Below are positions 1 through 10,886 of a stretch of 55,983 nucleotides of DNA, in pieces; the stretch's first letter is position 1, and the number at the start of each line of letters is the position of its first letter. Source of the DNA: Proteromonas lacertae. Taxonomy: Eukaryota > Sar > Bigyra > Opalinata > Proteromonadidae. The position numbers and the translations under genes are program-made. Where the stretch lies: assembly GCA_002245135.1 (NCBI GenBank), contig NGBS01000051.1, positions 1 through 55,983 on the forward strand, in the 5' to 3' direction. The notes below the pieces were generated by a model. The model had not been told where the DNA came from, ran no database searches, and worked only from the letters and a program-made list of their open reading frames with translations.

Positions 1-476
1 GATAATCCAATTGGAGATGAAGGAGTTGAATTAATTTACGAATATTTTTATATATTTGTTAAAATGGATAAGCACAATTATCCAGAATCTTTAAATCTAT
101 CAAGTATATAATGAATATAATATAATATCTAAAATTTGAATAGATATTGGAATGAGTGAGAAAGGGTTAAAACTAATAATAAAAAAATAAAAGAAATATA
201 TACATTTAAAACAATAAATTTTATAGGAAATGAATTAAATGAAAGTGAATTGAAATTAATTAAAGAAAATAAAACAATCTATAAAGGTTTGAAAGAATTA
301 TCAATAACAGTAAAGCAAACATAGATAAATCAGAATTGAAATCATTTATAGAAACATTGAATTTAATAGAAGTAATAAAATTGAATGGATTATCCGAAGA
401 AGAAAAGAAAGAATTATCAGAAGAATTTTCTAATGTGAATAAGAATTATTCTTTCTTAATAATTAGTTCTGATTAA
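1..476 (+). CDS. Leucine-rich-repeat protein, 3' end (gene enters from left edge)
   Basis: The frame opens at base 1 and reads DNPIGDEGVELI, the start of a ribonuclease-inhibitor-type leucine-rich repeat. A 40-nt intron at 104-143 (GTATAT...AATAG) joins LNLSS to NIGMSEKGLKLI, another LRR unit. The text then runs through FKTINFIGNELNESELKLI, ETLNLIEVIKLNGLSEEE and stops with TAA at 474-476. Two frame changes, in the A run at 181-187 and near 311-314, each look like one missing A. LRRs bind protein partners; which one cannot be told. Either a damaged gene or a gene with sequence errors. Confidence 0.6.
104..143 (+). other. Short intron (40 nt) in the LRR gene
   Basis: It begins GTATATAATG and ends TTGAATAG. 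Removing it restores an LRR asparagine codon split across the junction. It fits the short GTAT...TAG introns seen across the window. Confidence 0.6.
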
Positions 477-706
477 TTAAGTGCTTTATGAGAGTTTTTA
501 TCAATTACATTGATAATTCATATAATAAAATACAAACATAATTATCATATATTCTTTATTTCATTCAATAAATGAAAAAATAATAATAAAAAGCTTGATC
601 AGATCAAACTTTTGTCGTTATTTTAATTTTTCTCAAAAATCAGTATATGAGTTTGTAATTTAAATTTGAAGATGTTATCTGATGCAGAAATAAAGAATAA
701 AAGAAA
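477..706. other. Spacer between LRR gene and Sfi1-like gene
   Basis: AT-rich with no reading frame worth naming. A small inverted repeat near 594-610 (aaaagcttgatcagatcaaa) could be a 3'-end hairpin. Nothing else is visible. Confidence 0.4.
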
Positions 707-2345
707 ATGATGATGAAGCAACCCAAAATATTTGCTCCATTCCATCAAGACACAAGTAAAGAAGATGAAGAGACCAGAATATTTTAGAACATTACAAATT
801 GGAAGTATAAATTTGCATGATTAGTATATAATAATAGAGACGTCGTAGTCAAAGTATAGTGTTTATTCAAACGTGGTGGAGAATGATAATCCCCCGTCGT
901 AAATTTATGAGATACATAAATCGAAAACACCACAATTGTATATTAATATTATTGATTGGCGAAATTACGTGTTATCTGTGAAGCACTTTAATCGAAAGCT
1001 GTGTGACCATGTGATTCGTAGTTGGTGGAGTTACAACGTATATATTCGTGAGAAACGAAAGCATGAACTTAGTTTATTAACACAAGAACGAGAATTAAGA
1101 GAAATAGAAAGAAAATCCAGAATAAAGAACATCGTAATAAATAACAATGATAGTGATGAAGAAGATGAAGAAGAGAAGAAAAAGAAAGAATTAGAAAAGA
1201 AACAATTAAAACCAAATGAAATTGATATTCGTGATTACTTCGATAATTGGAAGAAATTCGTAAAAATGATATATAACAATCGATTAAAAGCAATTGCGAT
1301 GTTACATTCAACAAGAGAAAAGATAATAAAAGAACATAAGAAATTAGTATATTTTGAAAGAAAAACAAAAATTATCATTTAAAATATGGTACAGATGGAC
1401 AGTATTTCATATTTGTAAGAAGAATGAATTACCTTTACCAGTGTTTTAGAGCCATTAAGTGAATGGGAAAGATTTATTAATAGATATCAAGTATATATCA
1501 ATGATTATTTACACTCATTCTTTTTAATACACTTCTATTCCTTTTATTTTCCATACTATTTCTTTATTATTAATAGAGTCGTAAACTTCGTGAATTTTCA
1601 CTAAGTGATTAGCTCAAAAAGCACATATTCGTCGATATTTCAAAAGTTGAAAAGTTTCGTTCATATCCTCAAAGTGATGAGAGAACAATTCAGTCAAAGT
1701 ACAAACATTACACAATGAAATTAATGTTAAAAGTATTTGAAAAATGGAAAGAAAGAAGTCGAGGAAGAGGAAATAGAATTCGACGATTAAGTAAATGTTT
1801 TAGTGGTTGGAAGAACTATTCAACTAAAAGTCATATATTGAGAGAGAATAAGAAATTATTTAGAATTAAAAAGTAATGTATTAAACAAGAAAAGCAGTTT
1901 ATTTACATGGAGAAAAAGATTAAAAGCTCAAAAAATGATTAGAACGGTTGGAATATATCATATATTATTATCAAACAATATCAGTTTAGCATTACTTTCT
2001 CATTTGGGTGGAAAGATGATAGTGATCATTTTCGTTTAATTTATTGTTTTAGAAGATGGTTAGATTATATATAATACAGAAATCAGTGGAGAATGTTGAG
2101 GTATTTATATATAAGACAAGTTTGCTTTGAACATACTAAAAACTATCTTTATAATTGGCATGAATTAGTATGTAAAAAAAAGAATAGAATATACAGTAAA
2201 AATGGTGGTGAATTACCAAGATTGTTGTTTCATTTGAATGGTAAAGAAATGTTTAAAGAGGCGAAAAGGAACTGCTATGAAATGAAAAGAACAAAATTCA
2301 TTTAGATTAGAGAATCGAATGGATTTGAATTATTAAATTGGAAAT
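707..2345 (+). CDS. Sfi1-like (centrin-binding) repeat region of a long multidomain gene
   Basis: A likely start is the triple ATG at 707, giving MMMKQPKIFAPFHQ. A 33-nt intron (805-837) and an 86-nt intron (1491-1576), both GTATA...TAG, can be removed. The protein shows spaced aromatic-Trp units typical of Sfi1-type centrin-binding repeats: FIQTWWRMIIPRRKF, IRSWWSYNVYI, YFDNWKKFVK, FKIWYRWTVFH, VFEKWKERSR, CFSGWKNYS, LFTWRKRLKAQK and YLYNWHELV. Such proteins bind centrin at centrosomes or basal bodies. The frame changes several times (for example near 782, 937, 1362, 1445, 1612, 1640, 1870), usually as if one A or T were missing. It runs straight into ankyrin-coding sequence, so it is probably one gene with what follows. 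Family assignment is by motif only. Confidence 0.55.
805..837 (+). other. Short intron (33 nt) in the Sfi1-like gene
   Basis: GTATAAATTT...AATAATAG. Its removal places AGACGTCGTAGTCAAAG in frame with the first WW repeat (FIQTWWRM). Confidence 0.5.
1491..1576 (+). other. Intron (86 nt) in the Sfi1-like gene
   Basis: GTATATATCA...TTAATAG interrupts between LSEWERFINRYQ and SRKLREFSLSD. It is pyrimidine-rich and is the longest intron recognised here. Confidence 0.55.
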
Positions 2346-2760
2346 TACAAAATGATAAAGAAATGTGAGTAACCCTCATTTATGGATTGATAAGAATCAC
2401 AATACCAGTTTACATATCGCTGTTCAAACCTGTGATTTGCTTCGAGTTAAAAGCTTGATTGAAGAGATGGTCATATAGTGAATTGTATAAATATAAACCG
2501 TCAAACTCCATTGCATGTGGCTTGTTACAATTCTTCAATTTCTATTGATTATATCCAATAATTAGATATTTATTAGAATGTGGAAGTTTGATTAATTTGA
2601 AAGATATTAATGGAAAAACTCCACTTGAATTATGTGGTGGAAATACAAATCCAAACTCTAAAGAAATAAACGAAGTATTTTTGAACATTTAAAACGAATA
2701 AATGCCTTTGAATTTACAGATTATGAAGTTATAAATATCATGAATATATTGAAAGAATAG
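2346..2760 (+). CDS. Ankyrin-repeat region of the same long gene
   Basis: Three ankyrin-type units are readable in shifting frames: NTSLHIAVQTCDLLRVKSLI, then INRQTPLHVACYNSS, then YLLECGSLINLKDINGKTPL. The TPLHVA and GKTPLEL turns are the family hallmark. The frame is lost between units near 2462, 2550 and 2745. Ankyrin repeats are protein-binding scaffolds. There is no spacer from the Sfi1-like part before it or the coiled coil after it, so one protein is the simplest reading. Confidence 0.55.
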
Positions 2761-3816
2761 GAAAAGATTTTAGTTATCGATATTTATGGAGAACAGCATC
2801 ATTAGAGTTTTTATATAGACGAAAAGAACAGGAAGAACAGGAGAAGAATCATTTTGAGATTACAGAAATACAGTATCCATATGATAATAGTGAGATACAT
2901 TGGTGGTTGGATCAATATGTCAAAGCAAAGGAAGAATTAAAAGAATTAAAATCATTGGATGCTCATGGTTTAAAAAATTTGATCGTTACAAATAATAAAA
3001 TAATTGATGGTCGAAGGCATATTATTTCTAATATGATGAAGAGAGATATAGAAATTATAACTGAATATAATAATTATGAATTTTTTAAGGAGAAATAGTG
3101 AAATATTTAAGAAAAGTATGGAAGCTTTAAATGAAGCAGCAAATACACCTGCAAATATAAGGAAATCAATGATGAAAATATCCAATCAATTAGGAGCTAA
3201 AGTAAATGAACCAATAATGTATAAACCTAATTATGAAGGGATAATTAACAGTAGTAATTTAACTGAAAAGAATAAAGTTTCTTTCTTAGAAGAAATAAAG
3301 AAATTAAAAACTGAAACTGTTGATGATTGTGAGAAGATAATAGACCAATATGATGAAGATATAAAACAATTAAAACAAGGAATTAAAGATACAGAAACAA
3401 ATGTAGTAGAATGCGATAAGAGATTATTGGATATAACTAATAAAATCAATGATATAGAGAAGAGAATATATGAATTAGATTCTAGAGGGAATAAGATTGC
3501 AATTGAATTACAAACTATTCATAATAAATTTACAATTCAAAAGACATCTGTTAGAAAAATAATTAAAGAGAAAGTGAATGAGAAGAAGAAAATTGATGAA
3601 GAGTTAGAAAAATGTGAAGTTAATTTAAAAGAATATAAAGAAAGATTGGCAAGATCAATTGAATTGTATGATAAAGAAGTTGAAGAAAATGGTAACAACA
3701 GCGAAAGAGCTAAAGGTTTGAAGATAGTTCAAAATAAAGCGGAATTAATGATTAGTAAAATGAAAGAGAATATTCGAAATTATGAGATACAACAAGCCAG
3801 CTTAACATTAGAATAA
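2761..3816 (+). CDS. Coiled-coil region of the same long gene
   Basis: After a conserved-looking stretch (RYLWRTASLEFLYRRKEQ) come long Lys/Glu heptads: WWLDQYVKAKEELKELKSL, then frame 3076-3816 with TVDDCEKIIDQYDEDIKQLK and KINDIEKRIYELDSRGNK. This is a typical long dimeric coiled coil. The apparent stop at 3814-3816 is followed one frame over by INAQQKILNQIPIDLKDNAG, and inserting one base would make the text continuous. The neighbouring Sfi1-like repeats suggest a cytoskeletal or basal-body role; that is inference. Confidence 0.5.
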
Positions 3817-5416
3817 ATGCACAACAGAAAATCTTAAATCAAATTCCAATCGATTTGAAAGACAATGCTGGTGATTTGTTAATAGAGTTAGAAAATATAA
3901 AAAATGAAAAAATCGAATTAATGGAGAAAATGAAGAGAATGACAATGAACATTATGAGATTGATGGTAGAAAGATGAATTTAGATAAAGATATAGATGAA
4001 ATGCATTCAATGATTGAAGTAAAATCAACTATAATCGTAGAAATCAAACAAATGAAAATCTTATTAGCACATTATCAAAAAACAAAAGAGTTAAGTAAAA
4101 GATTAAAAGAATCGTTAAGAACTTCATCAATGGTAAGTAATGGAAGTGAAATGACAGTAGACACTACTAGTGGTGGTGGTGGTGGTGGAAATAAGAGGAA
4201 AAGTAGTTTAATTGGTGCTTCTATTCTACCTGATAATAATAATAATAAACGTAAAGAAAGTATGATTGGTGGTAGATTAGATGGTGTTGGTACAAGGAGT
4301 AGTATATTTTCATCAACTTCTACTGTGAATAATGATTTATCAAATGATTCTATCATATCGAATGACAGTAAGAATTTCAATCAGAATAATGCAGGTGGTG
4401 GTGGTAATTTATCATCATTAAATAATGATAGTCAAATAATGTTTCAACTAGATAATACTAACATTTATAATAAAGATGGAACATTGAAATTAGATGATAA
4501 AGATAAAGCTGAAAATATTAATTTAGTTGATACTTATCGATTTGTTAGTGCTGATGAAAGAGAAGCTGAATTAAAAGCATTATATGAAGAATCTTTGAAT
4601 GAAATATTTATAAATGAAAGAAAAGATCGAATTGGTGATATTGATATTGATGTGGAAGTAAAACCAATCAAAGGCGAAGGAGATATGAAAAAAATAGAAA
4701 AAGAATTGAGTGAAGAAAAAGTGATTGATTTTGATAAGAAATTATATATCAGTGAAATTCATGATACTTCTAAAGATCCAGTAATTGAGTTTGGAAATAT
4801 TGGAAAGAATATGAATCCTAATGAAATCCCATCCATTGGAAATGATCGTGTTTTATGGACAAAAGAAACACAAAAAGAATTAAAAGTATATATTCCGCCA
4901 TCCCCAGTGTTAGAGAAAGAGTTAGAAGAAGAGAAAGCAGAAGAAGCTTTGACTGGAAGGAATAGACCTGGAAGTAGTGCTGGTAGAAGTCCTGATAGAA
5001 GGAAAAGTCGATTAATACAAGCAACAGCAGCTGCTAATCGTAAACATACACCTTCACCCACTAAGAAAAGTGAAAGTAATTTCAATTTTGATGAAAATGA
5101 TAATAGTAGTAGTAATTACAATGATGATTATATTAGAGAAAGTCCAGTACATGATCCAAACTTAGTAGAATGGAAATGTGAAGAGAAAAAGAATTACGTT
5201 GTACCAATAAGTGATATAAGACAAGAAGATATGAAGAATCCACAACATAGTGCTTTAAGAATCTTAGAAGCGAGAAGAAAGAATGATAAATTAGAAAGTG
5301 GAAAGAATAAATTGAAAGCTGGAACAAAGAAGTTGATGGGTGTTAGAAGGATGAGTATGATGGGTGAAGAAAGAAGAAAATCCAAGCTAAACTCGAGACC
5401 AAATAGTCCTCCATAG
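3817..5416 (+). CDS. Coiled-coil and Gly/Asn/Ser-rich middle of the same long gene
   Basis: The frame at 3974-5416 is open for about 480 codons. It starts in coiled coil (MHSMIEVKSTIIVEIKQMK), then has a Gly run (TTSGGGGGGNKRKSS), an Asn run and a Ser/Arg/Pro-rich tail (RPGSSAGRSPDRRKS, SRPNSPP) that looks disordered. A gap at 3817-3973 is also coding in another frame. The TAG at 5414-5416 overlaps the next frame, whose first codon is GTG and not ATG, so translation probably does not restart there. No enzyme motif is visible. Confidence 0.5.
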
Positions 5417-6753
5417 TGACAATAGAAGAAAATAATGATGAGAATAGTAAAAGAGAGAAAAGGGATTATTTTGACAATCCTTTAAGTAAATTACGTAGAA
5501 ACCGTAAAGTAGTAGATAATGGTCCATCTGAGGAAGAAATACGATTAATGAAAAGTCAAAAATTAGTAAAATCAATGGATTGTTTACAGCGAAATAATAA
5601 TATATTCGTCGTATTAATGAATCGATTAAAATATAAAGATCGATTAGAAGATTCAAAGAAAGTATTACGTCCAGATGGTGAGAAATTTGCAAGTTATGAA
5701 ACATTTAGTAATTTATATGAAGTTAAATATTCAGTTGAAAATGGTTTACACATGTGGAGTGCAATAACTGATAGTTATAAACCAAAATTAGAAGAAGATG
5801 ACTTTGAGAATTTTAGAAATGAAAATTTGAAGAATGAATATGATATAAACTTAGAAAAACAAATCCATGATTATGAAATGACACTAAAACAGTTTAAACA
5901 AAAACAAAAGAATGAATTTAGTGATAGTTTAAGATCTATAAATTCAGCAGATATAACGAAAGAAATTGAATCTGAAATCTTATCAACAAATCCATCTCCA
6001 AGTATTAACCATGAATTACAGGAATTAGAAATTAATGGAAATAACATAATAAAATCTAAAGATGAAGAAGAACAGACTGTTGGTAAGAACAAACTAAAAA
6101 GTCGAAAACAAATCAAATTGAATAAAATGATGAGAATGAGAAATAAGCAAATGAATACGTTGAAACCATTACATTATTTAGATAATCATGAAATTATTTG
6201 GGCTCCATTCCCTAAGAAACATAGAAAGAAATTTGTATATTCACAAGTAGTAGCAAAACAAGGATTTCTAGAAGATTCTACGTTTTATCCAGTGGATGAA
6301 AATACAACTGTTTTATCCACTGCAAATAATAGTGTTTGTAGTGGAAAAGTGAGTGAAGAAAATAGTAAAATGAGTGAAGATAATAAGGGGATATCAATTT
6401 GTACAAATATTCGACGAGTTTCAATATCTCCACCAACAACTCCATTATCATTGAATAGACAAGATGATACACATTTTGAAACTATTAATACAATTAATAC
6501 AAATACAAATACAAATACAGATGCTGTATCTGTATCTCCATTATCATCAACAACAGTAACAAGAACAACCACTCCTAATACAGTTAATACAGCTAATACA
6601 ATGAGAAAATGTAAATCTACTTTACCTGATATACATAAAAAGAAAAATGGAAGTTTCGAATATCCATTAGAAAGTATAACTTTAAGATGTGAAAATTCAA
6701 TTAAAAATATCAAAAATATTTACCTAAAAGTCAATCAGTTCCAACTGTATTAA
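5416..6753 (+). CDS. Low-complexity continuation of the same long gene
   Basis: Open for 445 codons without an ATG at its head. It includes FDNPLSKLRRNRKVVDNG, SYETFSNLYEVKYSVENG and a Thr/Asn-rich stretch (INTNTNTNTDAVSVSP). After 6720 the sense text moves one frame and reads KSQSVPTVLSQVAI, so the TAA at 6751-6753 is probably not the natural end. No known domain seen. Confidence 0.45.
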   Translation: MTIEENNDENSKREKRDYFDNPLSKLRRNRKVVDNGPSEEEIRLMKSQKLVKSMDCLQRNNNIFVVLMNRLKYKDRLEDSKKVLRPDGEKFASYETFSNLYEVKYSVENGLHMWSAITDSYKPKLEEDDFENFRNENLKNEYDINLEKQIHDYEMTLKQFKQKQKNEFSDSLRSINSADITKEIESEILSTNPSPSINHELQELEINGNNIIKSKDEEEQTVGKNKLKSRKQIKLNKMMRMRNKQMNTLKPLHYLDNHEIIWAPFPKKHRKKFVYSQVVAKQGFLEDSTFYPVDENTTVLSTANNSVCSGKVSEENSKMSEDNKGISICTNIRRVSISPPTTPLSLNRQDDTHFETINTINTNTNTNTDAVSVSPLSSTTVTRTTTPNTVNTANTMRKCKSTLPDIHKKKNGSFEYPLESITLRCENSIKNIKNIYLKVNQFQLY

Positions 6754-8572
6754 GTCAAGTAGCAATAAATGTACAAAATGAGAAATTAAAGGATTTAGAA
6801 GTAACAAATACAATAAAATATGAGAAAAAGAAGAAAAGAAAATAATAAAAGAAGAAAAGTATGATCCATTGAAGGAATTGAGAGAAAAAGTTCAAAGAAA
6901 TAAAGAATTATTAGAAGCTGGTAAACATCCAATACTAATGAATAAATCTGTCGCTGATTTAGCATATGATAAAGAAATGGAAGAAATAAAATCTAAAAAA
7001 TACAATTCAAACACATTTATTACAGATTTAACTGATACTTTTGATAATAATAATGAATATATTAAAACTGCGAGTAGAAAGAGTAAAAAAATGAATAATA
7101 AAATCGATGATGAAATATTGATTGAATTAGGTAGTTCAGTTCAGTATGATCGAAGATTAACAGCTACTCCATATCATACAGTAAGACCAAAATCAAACAC
7201 ATTAGTTCATCGATTACCTCATATAAAGAGTGATTCAACGTTTAGTAGTGAAAGTTATTATAGTTATTATGAAGAAAAAGAAGAAGAAGTAGCAGAAGAA
7301 AGAAAAGTGAAAAAGGTTCCAAAAATCAATAAAAAGAAACAATTAGAAAAGATGATGGAAATAATGATTGAAGATAAATTAGAGAATGGAACAAACTATC
7401 GAAGTAATGAATTTAAGAATAAAAGTAGAATAATTCCAGCCAATCGTGATGTAGAAAGTGTGATAAAATATGTAGATGATAGTTTTAAACCATTAGAAAT
7501 GAAAGAGAAGAAGAAAGGAATAATAGAAATGAGAGTAAAATCCGAAAGACCTCCAACAACTGATTATATGGAGAAGAGTAAAAGAATAAATTACTATCCA
7601 TTATTAAATGAGATAGTAATAGATAATACTGATGTGAATAAAGAAGAAATAATATCTCCAATATCTAATCGAGAAGAAGAAGAAGAAGAAGAAAATGATA
7701 AAAAGAAAGAAAATGTGAAATATAATGGTGATAATGATATGAGTGAAGAAGAAAAGAATGAAAATAAAGAGATTATTATAAATAAGATTGATGAAGATTT
7801 CGATATAAAATATGATGTAGATTACATATTAGAACATTTTATATATTGTAAGAAAGAAATAAATAATATGAAGAGAAATAATAATAATAATATAATAAAA
7901 GTAAGAGAATTAGAATTAATTCATAAATCTGATTTATCTTCGAGCGAAAGTGAATGTAATAAATTAATATTTAAGAAAGAGAATATAACAAAAGATGAAG
8001 ATGATGAAGAAGAAAAGATGTTAAATGATCGAATGAAGAATGAATTATTTGATTATAAAAATAACAAAATAGTAAATGAAAATGGATTATTATCAATTGG
8101 ATTAAATAAAAATGATATAAATAGTAAAGATCGTGAAATGATAATATGTGGTGGAATAAATGGTGAAAATGTGAATGATCGAATGGAAATGAATATGAAA
8201 TATTGTAATGATAATAGAGATATCTTAGAAGAATATGATATAAAACTACCTCCAATGAAACGAGAAATCAAAGAATTGAAAGGTTGTGTTCCAAATATTC
8301 GAAGTTTAATCGATTATACGAATAATGTAAAACCACATCGAAAAGTGAGTTTATGTTCTTTCAGTTTAAAAGAAAATGAAAAAGATGAAAAAGAGAGAAG
8401 ATTAGAGATGATAATTGAAGATAAGAAGTTATATGGTGATAATTTAAGTAGTGATGAAGATGAAAACTATTTAGACTTTTTAGGTGAAGAAGGTGAAGAA
8501 ATTCATAAATTATATATAAGTCAAAAGAAGAAAGAGAGTTTAGAAAGTAAATATGATTCTGATTATTATTAA
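6754..8572 (+). CDS. Acidic C-terminal part of the same long gene
   Basis: From 6869 the frame is open for 567 codons and ends TAA at 8570-8572. The bridge at 6842-6868 reads IIKEEKYDPLKELREKVQRN one frame away from the preceding text. The protein is dominated by Glu, Lys, Asp and Asn, with runs such as NREEEEEEENDKKKEN, and a conserved-looking end (SSDEDENYLDFLGEEGEE). It is probably the disordered tail of the large protein. No paralogue is present in the window. Confidence 0.5.
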
Positions 8573-9119
8573 TTTATATATGATAATTATGTATAATTGT
8601 TTATTTGTTGTTGATATTCCTCATTCTATTGATCTTATCTTCTTTATTAAAGAATAGGAGAAAATGGCATTATGGATTTATTTATTCTTGATTATGGTTA
8701 TGTGTTGTATACACTTATTATATTAACTGATAAAATACTGTTATTATATTTCTATGCAATGAAAATGTTAAAAGAAATGAAACGACATTAGTTTGATTCA
8801 ATCAAGCCATTTCATTTAAATTTTGAATAATGAATGACATATAGAATATAATTAATATATAAGAATATCTATGTATAGATGATTCATTTCATAATAGATT
8901 TTAGAAGGTGATGTAGAACTTTGAATTTTGTGAAATCTCTCAGTTGTTAATGAAATATGTTGTATTTGATGTGATTAGAAAAGTGAATATGTGTGTAAAT
9001 ACCAATTTATGTAAATATATGCTCAAAACAATAAAAATGAATAATTCAATGAATGATGTATTGTGTAGAATAAAACAATCCGATTATGAAGTATGATGGT
9101 AATATAAATACTATAGATA
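8573..9119. other. Intergenic stretch
   Basis: AT-rich with no convincing frame on either strand. It holds the probable 3' end of the long gene and whatever drives the degraded stretch that follows. No repeat shared with the rest of the window was noticed. Confidence 0.4.
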
Positions 9120-9665
9120 AATGAGAGAGTTGAAAAGAGTTATTTTGAGTTAGATTTAGTTGTGAAATATAAAGATGGTATTAGAAAGATGAATATAATA
9201 AACATTAGTGGAATTAAGGAAAATAAAATATTGAAATTCTATGAGACTAATTGCTTAATGTTAGATTGTTGTAATTCATTCACTTTTATATCAGAAATAC
9301 AGATTCTCGTATGTTATATGATGGTGCTGCAGAGACAATATTACTTGAGAGATTTAGAGGAGATAATCCATAGTAATAGCTTATCAAATAGTGATATTTG
9401 TAGAATGATAATTTCAATCTGTGATGAATTGATGATATTGAATGAGAATGATGTAATGATAAATAATTTGAAGAGTTCTAATGTAGTAATTTCAAAAGCC
9501 CAGAAGAGTTGAATGGATTAGAGTGTGATGAAAGAAGTGTGATAAACAAAAGAGAATACTGTGAAATGTAAATACAGTTTTGATGTAGAATGTGATGAAA
9601 TGATGAAAGAAATGATAGATAAGATCCTAAAAGTGAATAGTGAAGATAGAAAATAAAGAGTGTTA
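9120..9665 (+). pseudogene. Degraded, possibly protein-kinase-like gene
   Basis: The frame at 9162-9512 contains CRMIISICDELMILNEND followed by INNLKSSNVVISK. This resembles the helix and catalytic-loop stretch of a protein kinase (usually HRDLKPENIL), with the catalytic Asp missing. Beyond the stop at 9510-9512 the text goes on in another frame (PEELNGLECDERSVINK), then MMKEMIDKILKVNSEDRK, like the end of a kinase C-lobe. A pseudokinase-like gene lies at 15.5 kb, so a decayed relative is possible. The match is weak. Confidence 0.25.
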
Positions 9666-9842
9666 TTTAGATAAAATGGTTTATGTGATGTATAGTTCTT
9701 GCGATGATAGAATAATAATTAATTCATGTTTATGTTTATGTGAAGAAGGAATCAAATATCTGTTCAGTATTGAAACAGAAACTAAAAATTAAAAAATGTT
9801 TAAAAATTATATTCGTTTCATAATTTTTATATTTTAAAATTG

Positions 9843-10538
9843 ATGAGTAATTTGAAAGATAAAGATGTATTGAATTTGATTACAAGTCTATCTAAAAAAT
9901 CTTCGATTTTATCTGAAAAGATAGAAGGTAGAGAATCTTCAAAAGAGTATTTGTTTAGTTAGTATATTATAGACATAAATCACATGATAATTCTTATCAT
10001 TACCATCATCATTCTCATCATAGACATTCGCATTCTCACTCACATTCACATACTCACAAAAATCGTTCTTCTTCCTCTTCAAGTAGAAGTAGAAGTAGAA
10101 GTAGAAGTCGAAATAATAGAGATAGAAATGAATTATATAATCGGCTAGTTCCAAAGAAGAGAGTAGTATCTAACATTTTGAAAGGAGTAAATAGAACAAA
10201 CGAGAGAGTGAATATAAATCAAGAGAAAGGCTCCAAAGAGAAGTTACTAAAATTAGAAGAGAGTTTATTAAAAGAGAAGAATAATGAAATAAAACTATCA
10301 TAGTATAATAATATGAAATAATGAATATAGTGATAATAATGGTGAAGTAATAAAGAAAGAATATGCATATAAATGTAGTGAAGCAGGTTGTAATGAAGTA
10401 TTTATACTCAGTACAGAGTTAAGTGATCATTTAAAGAAAGTTCATAATAAGGAAATACATCCTTGGAGTAGAATAGGTAAAGTGATAATCAATACAGAAA
10501 AAGATGATAGAGATGAAGGAAATGAAGAAGAAGATTAA
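9843..10538 (+). CDS. His-rich, Ser/Arg-rich C2H2 zinc-finger protein
   Basis: Starts MSNLKDKDVLNLITSLSKK at 9843. A frame change near 9957 (one T apparently missing) leads into a His-rich stretch (YHYHHHHSHHRHSHSHSH), then SSSSSSSRSRSRSRSRSR, an SR-type tract as in splicing or nuclear-speckle proteins. A 28-nt intron (10303-10330) joins EIKLSY to DNNGEVIKKEYAYKC. The C-terminus has one C2H2 finger, YKCSEAGCNEVFILSTELSD followed by HLKKVH (C-x4-C-x12-H-x4-H). It ends TAA at 10538. A nuclear RNA- or DNA-binding role is likely from composition; the target is unknown. Confidence 0.55.
10303..10330 (+). other. Short intron (28 nt) in the zinc-finger gene
   Basis: GTATAATAAT...GAATATAG. Reading through gives several stops; removing it fuses a split Tyr codon and continues straight into the zinc finger. 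Confidence 0.65.
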
Positions 10539-10622
10539 ATTATGTATTTGTTTGTTAATGTTTGTAAATATTTTTTATATTCATAATCTCAACAAAGTAA
10601 TATTAGTTAAATTTAGCAATAA

Positions 10623-10630
10623 TGACAGAA
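10623..10630 (+). repeat. Left target-site duplication of hAT element 1 (TGACAGAA)
   Basis: The 8-bp word is repeated exactly at 13378-13385, just outside the other inverted end. Eight base pairs is the standard hAT duplication length. Confidence 0.9.
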
Positions 10631-10886
10631 CTGGGTTGAATAATAAAGGGACAGGGCAGTGGCGGGACAAGGGCATGTCCCGGGCAAAAATTGAAAGGGG
10701 CGTCCTTTATACTATCTAAAAATAGAAAAGGGTACAATTTGCCCTTTTCAATTATTTTATTTGAATTTTTATATTTTGTGCGATTTTAGGGATATTAAAC
10801 GCTATAAAAATATTTATTCTTTTCATAATTATGTATTATTATCTTATAACAATAACAAACAATAATATTTCATTATAATAATAGCC

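Noticed and set aside
310-324. A 15-nt intron of Stentor type (GTAAAGCAAACATAG)
   Set aside because: Removing it leaves the wrong frame; one missing A restores the LRR text instead.
4075-5704. Minus-strand frames inside the long acidic gene
   Set aside because: They are rich in Leu/Ser/Phe as expected from the antisense of Lys/Glu-rich coding sequence and show no motif.
3814-6844. Euplotes-like programmed frameshifting at stop codons
   Set aside because: Several breaks jump two bases at TAA or TAG, but the codon before is often not AAA, others are not at stops, and other genes end normally. Kept only as a remote alternative.
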